From: Prado023 sp032123675
Lineage (GTDB): Bacteria; Actinomycetota; Actinomycetes; S36-B12; CAIYMF01
DNA length: 61,918 nt
Reading direction: 5' to 3'
Assembly: GCA_032123675.1 (NCBI GenBank)
Contig: JAQBEX010000115.1
Span: forward strand, 1-61,918
A model generated the notes under the pieces. The model was not told the DNA's origin, made no database searches, and was given only the letters and a program-made list of their open reading frames with translations. A program made the translations under genes and the position numbers. Below are positions 45,442 to 52,864 of the stretch, one piece after another; the stretch's first letter is position 1, and each line of letters opens with the position of its first letter.

Positions 45442-47007
45442 ATGAAGCACGTCACCCACTGGATCAACGGCGCACCGTATGTCGCCCCCGAGGCCGAGGC
45501 GCAGCCGGACAAGGTCGGGGCGGCGCTCAGCGCCCTGCGCGACAAGGCGGTCGACCTGATCGACCCGGAGCGCAGCGGTGACATCTACGACCCGGCGACC
45601 GGTGCCGTGAGCGGGACCGTCGACTTCGCCTCGGTGCGGGTGATGGACGAGGCGATCGAGGCCGCGAGGGCTGCGTTCGGGCAGTGGGGGCGCACGTCGC
45701 TGACCAAGCGCGCGCAGACCATGTTCGCCTTCCGCGAGTTGCTCAATGAGCGTAAGGAGGAGTTGGCCGCGATCATCACCGAGGAGCACGGCAAGGTGCT
45801 CTCCGATGCGCTCGGTGAGGTGACCCGCGGGCTGGAGGTCGTCGAGTTCGCCTGCGGTATCCCGCACCTGCTCAAGGGGGGGTACTCCTCCGGGGTGTCG
45901 GCCAACGTCGACGTGTACTCACTGCGCAAGCCGCTGGGCGTTGTCGGGATCATCTCGCCGTTCAACTTCCCGGCCATGGTGCCGATGTGGTTCTTCCCGA
46001 TTGCCATCGCGGCCGGCAACACCGTTGTCATCAAGCCCAGCGAGAAGGACCCGAGTGCCACCAACTTCGTGGCCGAGCTGTGGAAGGAGGCCGGGCTGCC
46101 CGACGGCGTGTTCAACGTCGTGCACGGCGACAAGGTGGCCGTCGACGCACTGCTCACCAGCCCCGAGGTCAAGGCGATCTCCTTCGTGGGTTCGACGAAC
46201 ATCGCCAAGTACGTCTACGAGACCGGGACCGCCCACGGCAAGCGCGTCCAGGCCCTCGGCGGTGCGAAGAACCACATGGTCGTCCTGCCCGATGCCGACC
46301 TCGACCTGGCCGCCGATGCCGCGGTCAATGCGGGCTTCGGGTCCGCAGGTGAGCGGTGCATGGCCATCTCGGTGCTGGTGGCTGTCGGTGACGTTGCCGA
46401 GCCGCTGGTGGAACGGATCGCCGAGCGGATGGCGACGCTGCGGACCGGTGACGGCCGCCGTGGCTGCGACATGGGCCCACTGGTCACCGGTGTGCACCGC
46501 GACAAGGTCGCCTCGTACGTGGATGCCGGCGAGGCCGCCGGCGCGACGGTGGTCGTGGACGGTCGGGATCCCGTTGTCGATGGCGACGCCGACGGTTTCT
46601 GGCTCGGACCGACGTTGTTCGACAACGTCACCGCGGACATGAGCATCTACAGCGACGAGATCTTCGGCCCCGTGCTGTCCGTGGTGCGCGTCGACACCTA
46701 CGACGAGGCACTCGCGCTGGTCAACGGGCACCCGTACGGCAACGGCACGGCGATCTTCACCAACGACGGTGGTGCCGCGCGTCGCTACCAGGACGAGGTC
46801 GAGGTCGGCATGATCGGCATCAACGTGCCCATCCCGGTGCCGATGGCCTACTACTCATTCGGCGGCTGGAAGTCCTCGCTGTTCGGCGACACGCACGCCC
46901 ACGGCACCGAGGGCGTGCACTTCTTCACCCGGGGCAAGGTCGTGACGTCGCGCTGGCTCGACCCGAGCCACGGCGGCATCAACCTGGGGTTCCCGACGCA
47001 CGGCTGA
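45442..47007 (+). CDS. mmsA: CoA-acylating methylmalonate/malonate-semialdehyde dehydrogenase
   Basis: The 521-residue enzyme has the MmsA traits: THWINGAPY start, PFNFPAMVPMWFFPIAI, FVGSTNIAKYVYETG, catalytic Cys306 in GSAGERCMAIS and the GWKSSLFGD end. It converts methylmalonate semialdehyde to propionyl-CoA, or malonate semialdehyde (from beta-alanine) to acetyl-CoA. Compared with typical MmsA, an extra stretch of about 27 charged residues (about 17-45) separates the first strand from the DPATG motif. A gagagg site precedes the ATG. In this context it may finish spermidine or beta-alanine breakdown. Confidence 0.9.
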   Translation: MKHVTHWINGAPYVAPEAEAQPDKVGAALSALRDKAVDLIDPERSGDIYDPATGAVSGTVDFASVRVMDEAIEAARAAFGQWGRTSLTKRAQTMFAFRELLNERKEELAAIITEEHGKVLSDALGEVTRGLEVVEFACGIPHLLKGGYSSGVSANVDVYSLRKPLGVVGIISPFNFPAMVPMWFFPIAIAAGNTVVIKPSEKDPSATNFVAELWKEAGLPDGVFNVVHGDKVAVDALLTSPEVKAISFVGSTNIAKYVYETGTAHGKRVQALGGAKNHMVVLPDADLDLAADAAVNAGFGSAGERCMAISVLVAVGDVAEPLVERIAERMATLRTGDGRRGCDMGPLVTGVHRDKVASYVDAGEAAGATVVVDGRDPVVDGDADGFWLGPTLFDNVTADMSIYSDEIFGPVLSVVRVDTYDEALALVNGHPYGNGTAIFTNDGGAARRYQDEVEVGMIGINVPIPVPMAYYSFGGWKSSLFGDTHAHGTEGVHFFTRGKVVTSRWLDPSHGGINLGFPTHG

Positions 47008-47024
47008 CCGCCCCGACCGCGAGG

Positions 47025-47054
47025 CCGGATGGGGTGAGACCGGATGGGGTGAGG
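47025..47054. repeat. 15-bp tandem duplication
   Basis: ccggatggggtgaga is followed directly by ccggatggggtgagg in the short gap between the convergent mmsA and secreted-protein genes. Probably a slippage product. Confidence 0.5.
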
Positions 47055-47069
47055 CGACGGTTCGGCCCG

Positions 47070-48068
47070 CTACTGGAAGGACACCCAGCGCGGCTCGGGC
47101 TTGATGGCCATCGTGGCCTTCGGGCCGATCATGGGCCGGTCCTCATCGATGAAGTTCTTCCAGCCGAACCTGATCGCCTTCGGGGCACCTTGGCGCAGCG
47201 CCCGCCAGGTGGCGCGCTTTGCCGGCTGGGAGCCGAGTCCGTCCATCTGGATGGCCAGGGCCAACTCGGGGCGCGACGTGTCCACCGTGGAGCGGTTGGT
47301 GATCATCGACGTACGGAACTGATGCAGCAGCAGCATCTTCTGGGGCAGGTCATTGGTGCGCGTCAGCCGGGAGAGCCACCTGATGACGCGGTTGATCTCC
47401 GCAGCACTGACCGAACCGATCTGACGCAGGTGCCGCTGGCCGGGCTTGAGCCGCCACTCGGGATCCAGCGCGAGGCCGACGTGCGGCTTGCGCAGCAGGG
47501 ACCTGTAGCGCTTGGCCTGGGTCAGGAAGTCCGTCCGACCGGGCTGCAGGTCGAGCACGACGTAGACACCCTTGCGCCCAGCTGCGTTCACCATGGGACG
47601 CAGCTTCGAGACGGGGGACTCGGCTGAGTAGTCACCATCCCGCCCCGCGGACGCCGACGCGATCGTCGCGATGATCTCCAGCGCGGGCACGACGCGCCGC
47701 CTGGTGTGGGGCTGGTAGGTGGCGGCGACCCGCTTGGCCCGCCGGATCGTCGCGGCCGTCCCCTGCTCACCGAGAACGCCGAGGACTCGGGTCCCGGGAT
47801 GGCCGTACAGCGCCACGTAGGACTTTCCCTTGAAGATCCTCGTCCCGCCGCCGGGGAGTGCAGGTGTCGGGAGAGCCGCAGGCACACGGGGGGCCGTCAC
47901 GGCCGCGGCACGAGCGGCTGCGGGGGCCGAGGTGACCGCCGGGCCGGCGGGGGCGGCGCTCGGCGCGACCAGCGCCAGCGCCAACACCCCGGTCGTGGCT
48001 GCGATCAGCCGACGCGGAGCCCTTGCTGAGCCCGGTGAAGCAGGTCCTGCCGATTCGCGCGCGCGCAT
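47070..48068 (-). CDS. Secreted protein of unknown function, possible barrel fold
   Basis: The 332-residue protein has a signal peptide (basic start, RRLIAATTGVLALALVAPSAAPA) and an Ala/Pro-rich linker to about residue 70. Successive strand-like segments each end in acidic or polar residues (VVPALEIIATIASA, GVYVVLDLQPGR, VGLALDPEW, KMLLLHQF, LALAIQMDG), a rhythm like a (beta/alpha)8 hydrolase barrel. I do not recognise the family. ATG 48068 was chosen because it gives a complete signal peptide; the longer frame upstream is shadow. It is convergent with mmsA. Confidence 0.75.
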   Translation of the reverse strand: MRARESAGPASPGSARAPRRLIAATTGVLALALVAPSAAPAGPAVTSAPAAARAAAVTAPRVPAALPTPALPGGGTRIFKGKSYVALYGHPGTRVLGVLGEQGTAATIRRAKRVAATYQPHTRRRVVPALEIIATIASASAGRDGDYSAESPVSKLRPMVNAAGRKGVYVVLDLQPGRTDFLTQAKRYRSLLRKPHVGLALDPEWRLKPGQRHLRQIGSVSAAEINRVIRWLSRLTRTNDLPQKMLLLHQFRTSMITNRSTVDTSRPELALAIQMDGLGSQPAKRATWRALRQGAPKAIRFGWKNFIDEDRPMIGPKATMAIKPEPRWVSFQ

Positions 48069-48210
48069 GTGCAACCCCCAACTGGTCGGTGCCGCTGAGA
48101 GTAGGCCCCGGCACGCCGGGTTGCCTGCTGCCGGGCAGCGACACGACGAAGCCCGGGCCTTGCCGGGTGCGGTCGCCGGTGGGACGATCAAGACCCACGA
48201 GGAGGTCCCC

Positions 48211-48393
48211 ATGGACGCCACTGACCGCGCCTGCACACGTTGCGGCGGGGTTGCTGTGTTCGGCATCGGCTCGACGTGGCTGTGCGAGGACTGCTACGGG
48301 ATCATCGGATCCTGCTGCATGGAGTTCGACGGCGACGACATGTTCCTCGAGGAGCGCTCCTGGTGGGACTCGCGGATCGCGCCGAAGCCCTGA
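48211..48393 (+). CDS. Small zinc-ribbon-like protein (60 residues)
   Basis: Two CxxC pairs (C8/C11 and C25/C28, 13 residues apart) make a likely zinc site, followed by a vicinal C35-C36. The C-terminal half is acidic and aromatic (EERSWWDSR). A strong gaggaggt site precedes the ATG. It stands alone between the divergent secreted-protein gene and the ureohydrolase. Function unknown; a regulator or chaperone-like partner is possible. Confidence 0.7.
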   Translation: MDATDRACTRCGGVAVFGIGSTWLCEDCYGIIGSCCMEFDGDDMFLEERSWWDSRIAPKP

Positions 48394-48536
48394 TCCGGTC
48401 CCGATCGCCCAGGCAGTGAACAGGGCCGCCGACCCGGATGACCCCTCGTACACCCGGGGTAGCGACCCGTGCTCGTGTGATGCCCGGCGCGGTCCCACGG
48501 CTAACGTCCGACCGGTGTGAGATTGCCCACCTTCGC

Positions 48537-48542
48537 TAGTGT
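48537..48542 (+). promoter_or_regulatory. -10 element for a leaderless ureohydrolase mRNA
   Basis: tagtgt fits TANNNT and ends 7 nt before ATG 48550, so transcription would begin at or next to the start codon. This argues against a riboswitch leader in front of this gene. Confidence 0.45.
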
Positions 48543-48549
48543 TCGACGC

Positions 48550-49578
48550 ATGGCGCGCTATGGGACGCAGTTCGGTCCGGACATCACCTTCCTCGGTGTC
48601 CCGAGGGCTGACCTCGACGACCCGGAGTCCTGGGCGCAGGCCGATGTGGTGATCCTCGGTGCGCCCTTCGACGGCGGCACGTCCTACCGGTCAGGTGCCA
48701 GGTTCGGCCCCAGGGCGATGCGGGAGACCTGCTACCTGGGCCACGACGGGTCGCGACCGTCCCTTGCCATGCGGGTCGACGGCTTGGCGGACCTGGCCGT
48801 CGTGGATGCCGGTGACGTGCAGATGTACTCCGGGGACGCCGCGCGCTCGTGCCGTGACCTCGAGGCTGCGGTGACCACAGTGGCCCAGAGCGGTGCGATC
48901 CCGCTGATCCTCGGCGGCGACCACACCGTCACCTGGCCCGATGTCACCGGGGTGGCCCGTGGCGCCGACAGCTGGGGCCGGGTGTCGGTGATCCACTTCG
49001 ACGCACATGCCGACACCGGGGACATCGAGTTCGGGTCGCTCATCGGTCACGGACAGCCGATGCGCCGGCTGATCGAGTCGGGCGCGGCCCGGGGCGACCG
49101 ATTCCTGCAGGTTGGCCTGCGTGGCTACTGGCCGCCCCCGGACATCCTCGACTGGATGGCCGAGCAGCGGATGCGCAGCTTCGAGATGACCGAGATCGTC
49201 AATCGGGGGCTCGACGAGTGCCTGACCGAGGTCTTCGAGATCGCCCTCGACGACTGCGACGGCGTGTTCCTGTCCGTCGACATCGATGTCTGTGACCCCG
49301 GCCACGCGCCCGGGACCGGGACACCGGAGCCTGGCGGCCTGAGCTCAAGGCAGCTGCTCGACGCCGTCCGACGGATCTGCTACGAGCTTCCGGTCATGGG
49401 CGTGGACGTTGTTGAGGTGTCTCCGCCCTACGACCATGCGGACATCACGGCCCTGCTCGGCAACCGGGTGGTGCTCGAGGCGCTGTCGGGGATCGCACGG
49501 CGCCGCACGGATGAGCGGGATGGCACCACCTGGGACCCGCGTGCGCCCCTGCTGGGCGGCCGGCCCGCGGGGCAGTGA
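48550..49578 (+). CDS. speB: Agmatinase-family ureohydrolase
   Basis: The 342-residue ureohydrolase has all six binuclear-manganese ligands: H125 (GGDHTVTWP), D151, H153 and D155 (FDAHADTGD), D244 and D246 (SVDIDVCDPGHAPGTGTPE). The family releases urea from agmatine to give putrescine; guanidinobutyrate and other guanidino acids are alternative substrates and would give GABA directly. Either fits the neighbouring GABA genes. ATG 48550 has a leaderless -10; GTG 48517 is an alternative start. Confidence 0.9.
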   Translation: MARYGTQFGPDITFLGVPRADLDDPESWAQADVVILGAPFDGGTSYRSGARFGPRAMRETCYLGHDGSRPSLAMRVDGLADLAVVDAGDVQMYSGDAARSCRDLEAAVTTVAQSGAIPLILGGDHTVTWPDVTGVARGADSWGRVSVIHFDAHADTGDIEFGSLIGHGQPMRRLIESGAARGDRFLQVGLRGYWPPPDILDWMAEQRMRSFEMTEIVNRGLDECLTEVFEIALDDCDGVFLSVDIDVCDPGHAPGTGTPEPGGLSSRQLLDAVRRICYELPVMGVDVVEVSPPYDHADITALLGNRVVLEALSGIARRRTDERDGTTWDPRAPLLGGRPAGQ

Positions 49579-49607
49579 CCCGCAAGCGGGCCAGTTCCCG
49601 GCCGGCG

Positions 49608-49624
49608 GTCCCCTGGACGGGGAC
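49608..49624 (+). terminator. Hairpin after the ureohydrolase gene
   Basis: gtcccc/ggggac form a perfect 6-bp stem with a 5-nt loop, extended by flanking gcg/cgc-type pairs, 30 nt after the stop. The 201-nt gap to the next gene otherwise shows only GC-rich sequence and a ribosome-binding site. Confidence 0.4.
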
Positions 49625-49779
49625 GACCGCGGGATGGTGGTCACCCGGCCCACGCCAGCCACGGGGACCCGCCGATGCCGTCGCGGGGCCGATCGGCTGG
49701 CTATCGACGATCCAGTGTGCCAATGTCCCACGCAGAAGGCGGTGGACACTCGCGCCGCCCACGTCAGAAGGGGCACAGT

Positions 49780-51000
49780 ATGCGAATCCTCGTTGTCGGC
49801 GCCGGGGGTGTCGGATCCTCAGCCGGCCTCATCGCCGCCCGCCGTCACTTCTTCGAGGCGATGGTGATCGCTGACTACGACCGCGAGCGGGCGCGGGCGA
49901 TCGTCTCGCAGATCGCCGACCCCCGATTCTCCGCGGCTCAGGTCGACGCCGGTGCCGCAGCCAACGTCACGGACCTGTGCCGTGAGCATCGGATCACCCA
50001 CGTTCTCAACGCGGTGGACCCTCGGTACGTCATGCCCATCTTCGAGGGGGCGTTCGCCGCTGGCGCCACCTACATGGATACGGCCATGAGCCTGTCCACG
50101 CGCCATGACGAGCAGCCCTACTCCCTGCCCGGCGTGATGCTGGGCGACGCGCAGTTCGCGCAGTCCGCGCAGTGGGTGGCGGCTGGGCAGCTGGCGCTGG
50201 TCGGGATGGGCGTCGAGCCGGGCCTGGCCGATGTCTTCGCCCGGTACGCCGCGGATGAGCTGTTCAGCGAGATCGACGAGCTCGGGGTCCGGGACGCATC
50301 GAACCTGGTCGTCCGCGGCTATGACTTCGCCCCCTCCTTCTCCATCTGGACCACCATCGAGGAGTGCCTCAACCCGCCACTGATCTGGGAGCGGGACCGT
50401 GGGTTCTTCACGACGGAGCCGTTCAGCGAGCCTGAGGTGTTCGACTTCCCTGAGGGGATCGGACCGGTCGAGTGCGTCAACGTCGAGCACGAGGAGGTCG
50501 TGCTGATGCCGCGGGAGCTCGATGCCAGGCGCGTCACCTTCAAGTTCGGCCTGGGCGACGAGTTCATCGAGGTCCTGCGCACGCTGAACAAGCTCGGCCT
50601 GGACCGGACCGAGCCGGTGAGTGTGCGGGGGCAGCTGGTCTCACCCCGCGATGTCGTGGCTGCATGTCTGCCCGACCCGCTCACCCTGGGCGATCGGATG
50701 ACCGGCAAGACCTGTGCCGGGCTCTGGGTGACCGGCACAGGCAAGGACGGCCGGCCACGCGAGGTGTACATCTACCACGTCGCGGACAACGAGTGGACGA
50801 TGGCCGAGTACGGAGCCCAGGCGGTCGTCTGGCAGACGGCGATGAACCCCGTGGTCGCCCTTGAGCTGCTCGCGGACGGGACCTGGTCGGGCAGCGGGGT
50901 GTGCGGGCCCGAGTCCTTCGACCCGAATCCCTTCCTCGAGCTGCTGCGCGACGGGTACGGGGAGAAGTGGGTCGTCCAGGAGCGCACGCCCCGTTCCTGA
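49780..51000 (+). CDS. Saccharopine dehydrogenase-like oxidoreductase
   Basis: The 406-residue protein has an N-terminal Rossmann motif (MRILVVGAGGVGSSAG) and the layout of the saccharopine reductase / carboxynorspermidine synthase family (VLNAVDPRYVMPIFEGAFAAG, DTAMSLS, MGVEPGLADVFARYAADELF). Members cleave or form secondary amines that join an amino acid to an aldehyde. In this polyamine/GABA setting it could act on a condensation product of glutamate or a polyamine with an aminoaldehyde, but that is inference. ATG 49780 follows agaagggg. A 50-codon membrane-protein gene follows 32 nt later. Confidence 0.82.
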   Translation: MRILVVGAGGVGSSAGLIAARRHFFEAMVIADYDRERARAIVSQIADPRFSAAQVDAGAAANVTDLCREHRITHVLNAVDPRYVMPIFEGAFAAGATYMDTAMSLSTRHDEQPYSLPGVMLGDAQFAQSAQWVAAGQLALVGMGVEPGLADVFARYAADELFSEIDELGVRDASNLVVRGYDFAPSFSIWTTIEECLNPPLIWERDRGFFTTEPFSEPEVFDFPEGIGPVECVNVEHEEVVLMPRELDARRVTFKFGLGDEFIEVLRTLNKLGLDRTEPVSVRGQLVSPRDVVAACLPDPLTLGDRMTGKTCAGLWVTGTGKDGRPREVYIYHVADNEWTMAEYGAQAVVWQTAMNPVVALELLADGTWSGSGVCGPESFDPNPFLELLRDGYGEKWVVQERTPRS

Positions 51001-51032
51001 CCGGGTCGCCGGCGCCGTGGTTCACTTGCCCG

Positions 51033-51185
51033 ATGCTCGAGTTCACGCTGGGGATGACGATCTTCTTCGTGCTGTCCATCCAGTTGACGGGCATGCGCGA
51101 TGAGGGCGCCATGGTGCGGCGGTTCATGGTGATCATGGCCGTGGTGTTCGGCACCCTGACGATCGTGCAGCTCGCGACCCGCTGA
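51033..51185 (+). CDS. Small membrane protein (50 residues)
   Basis: Two hydrophobic segments (about 3-18, FTLGMTIFFVLSIQLTG; and 31-48, FMVIMAVVFGTLTIVQLA) flank a charged turn (MRDEGAMVRR). A ttcact hexamer 6 nt before ATG 51033 would allow a leaderless start. The gene lies between the saccharopine-dehydrogenase-like gene and the convergent gabT. I do not recognise it. Confidence 0.6.
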   Translation: MLEFTLGMTIFFVLSIQLTGMRDEGAMVRRFMVIMAVVFGTLTIVQLATR

Positions 51186-51222
51186 GCCACGGACCGTTCC
51201 GGTTGGCTGGCGCGGTGAAGGG

Positions 51223-52575
51223 TCAGCCCAGGTCGTTGAAGGCCTTCTCGATCACCGTCAGCGCCTCCTCGAGCAGGTGCTCGCCCATGACCAGGGGCGG
51301 CAGGAAGCGCAGTACGTTGCCGTAGGTCCCGGCGGTCAGGACGACCACGCCGGCGGCATGGCAGGCCCTCGCCACCGCGGCGGTGGATGCCGGGTCGGCC
51401 TCGGACGAGCCCGGCACGACGATCTCCACAGCGATCATGGCGCCGCGGCCCCGGATGTCACCGATCCGGCCCGTGTTCTCGGCGATCTCGCCCAGTCGGG
51501 GCAGCATGACCGCGCTGATCCGGCGGGCGGCGGCGCTCAGGTCCTGGTCGCGCATCTCGGCGATGGCCCCAAGAGCGGCGGCGCAGGCGACCGGGTTGCC
51601 GCCGTAGGTGCCCCCGAGCCCGCCGACATGCACGGAGTCCATGATCTCGGCACGGCCGGTGACCGCGGCCAGGGGCAGTCCGCCGGCGATGCCCTTGGCG
51701 GTCGTGATCAGGTCGGGCACGATGCCCTCGTGGTCGCAGGCGAACCACTCGCCGGTCCGGCAGAAGCCGGTCTGGATCTCGTCGGCGATGAACACGATGC
51801 CGTGTGCCCGGGAGAACTCGACCAGCTCGGGCAGGAAGCCCTCAGCGGGGACGATGAAGCCGCCCTCACCGGCGATCGGCTCGATGATGATGGCAGCCAC
51901 GTTCTCGGCGCCGACCTCCTTGTCGATGCGGCTGATCGCGCGTGCGGCCGCCTCAGCGCCGCTCAGGCCGTCACGGAAGGGGTAGCTCAGCGGAACGCGA
52001 TAGATCTCCGGGGCGAAGGGGCCGAACGAGTGCTTGTAGGGCATGCTCTTGGCGGTCAGCCCCATGGTCAGGTTGGTCCGGCCGTGGTACCCGTGCTCGA
52101 AGGCCACGACCGCCTGGCGACGCGTGTGGGCGCGGGCGATCTTGACCGCGTTCTCCACGGCCTCCGCGCCCGAGTTGAACAGCGCCGAGCGCTTGACGTG
52201 ATCGCCGGGGGTCAGCTCGTTGAGCTGCTCACAGACCGCGACGTAGGACTCGTAGGGCGTGACCATGAAGCAGGTGTGCGTGAACTCGGCCACCTGGCGC
52301 TGGACGTTGGCCACAACCTGGGCAGCGGAGTTGCCGACGGAGGAGACGGCGATGCCTGACCCCATGTCGATCAGCGAGTTGCCGTCGACGTCGAGCAGGA
52401 CCCCGCCGCCGGCGGCGACGATGTACACCGGGAGCGTGCCTCCGACCCCGGCGGACACAGCCTGGGCGCGGCGGACCTGCAGCTCGATGCTGCGCGGACC
52501 GGGGATCGCGGTGACGAGGCGGCGTTCCTGGGGGAGGGTGGGTCCACCGGGGATGGCGGCGACGTCGAGGGTCAT
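51223..52575 (-). CDS. gabT: 4-aminobutyrate aminotransferase
   Basis: The 450-residue class III PLP aminotransferase has K294 in TTAKGIAGGLPLAAV, Asp in FIADEIQTGFCRTGE and the GabT-type N-terminus (GGTLPVYIVAAGGGVLLDVDGN). It converts GABA and 2-oxoglutarate to succinate semialdehyde and glutamate, the next step after the aminobutyraldehyde dehydrogenases. ATG 52575 follows gggaga. The 289-nt upstream region holds two palindromes, one of which matches the putative Lrp operators. Confidence 0.92.
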   Translation of the reverse strand: MTLDVAAIPGGPTLPQERRLVTAIPGPRSIELQVRRAQAVSAGVGGTLPVYIVAAGGGVLLDVDGNSLIDMGSGIAVSSVGNSAAQVVANVQRQVAEFTHTCFMVTPYESYVAVCEQLNELTPGDHVKRSALFNSGAEAVENAVKIARAHTRRQAVVAFEHGYHGRTNLTMGLTAKSMPYKHSFGPFAPEIYRVPLSYPFRDGLSGAEAAARAISRIDKEVGAENVAAIIIEPIAGEGGFIVPAEGFLPELVEFSRAHGIVFIADEIQTGFCRTGEWFACDHEGIVPDLITTAKGIAGGLPLAAVTGRAEIMDSVHVGGLGGTYGGNPVACAAALGAIAEMRDQDLSAAARRISAVMLPRLGEIAENTGRIGDIRGRGAMIAVEIVVPGSSEADPASTAAVARACHAAGVVVLTAGTYGNVLRFLPPLVMGEHLLEEALTVIEKAFNDLG

Positions 52576-52657
52576 GGGGTCTCCCAGAGAGATGGCGCGA
52601 CGGGTGCAGGTCCGGTCCCAGAGTACGCGCTCGGCACGATCGACGCGAGACTGATCA

Positions 52658-52673
52658 AGACGCGGTTTCGTCT
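52658..52673. promoter_or_regulatory. Palindrome AGACG-CGGTTT-CGTCT upstream of gabT
   Basis: A perfect 5+5 inverted repeat with a 6-nt spacer lies 83 nt upstream of the gabT start. Read on the other strand its centre is AAACCG, so it resembles the ACG-AAA-CGT sites with one extra base. It may be a second half of a tandem Lrp-type operator. Confidence 0.4.
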
Positions 52674-52720
52674 GCATGTTGCGACTAATGCCGCTGTATC
52701 CGTCATGCGGGTGCTGCATT

Positions 52721-52737
52721 GCGACGAAATCCGTCGC
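52721..52737. promoter_or_regulatory. Candidate Lrp operator GCGACG-AAATC-CGTCGC
   Basis: A perfect 6+6 inverted repeat with an A-rich 5-nt centre, the strongest of the three related sites, lies 146 nt upstream of gabT and 128 nt upstream of dxr. Its core CGACGAAANNCGTCG is shared with the site next to the Lrp gene (30571). Confidence 0.55.
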
Positions 52738-52864
52738 GCCCCATGTGGGCGTGCCTGCTCGTCCAGCCCTGATGGATGTCAGGGCGGCGTTCGGTTCCCG
52801 AAAGCCTGTGACCCCATCCGGGCGCATGGGTGCCTCCAGGCCGAGGATCGGCGACAATGGACCC

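Noticed and set aside
48394..48549. Possible guanidine- or polyamine-type riboswitch before the ureohydrolase gene
   Set aside because: The -10-like tagtgt ends 7 nt before the ATG, leaving no leader, and no conserved hairpin set is visible.
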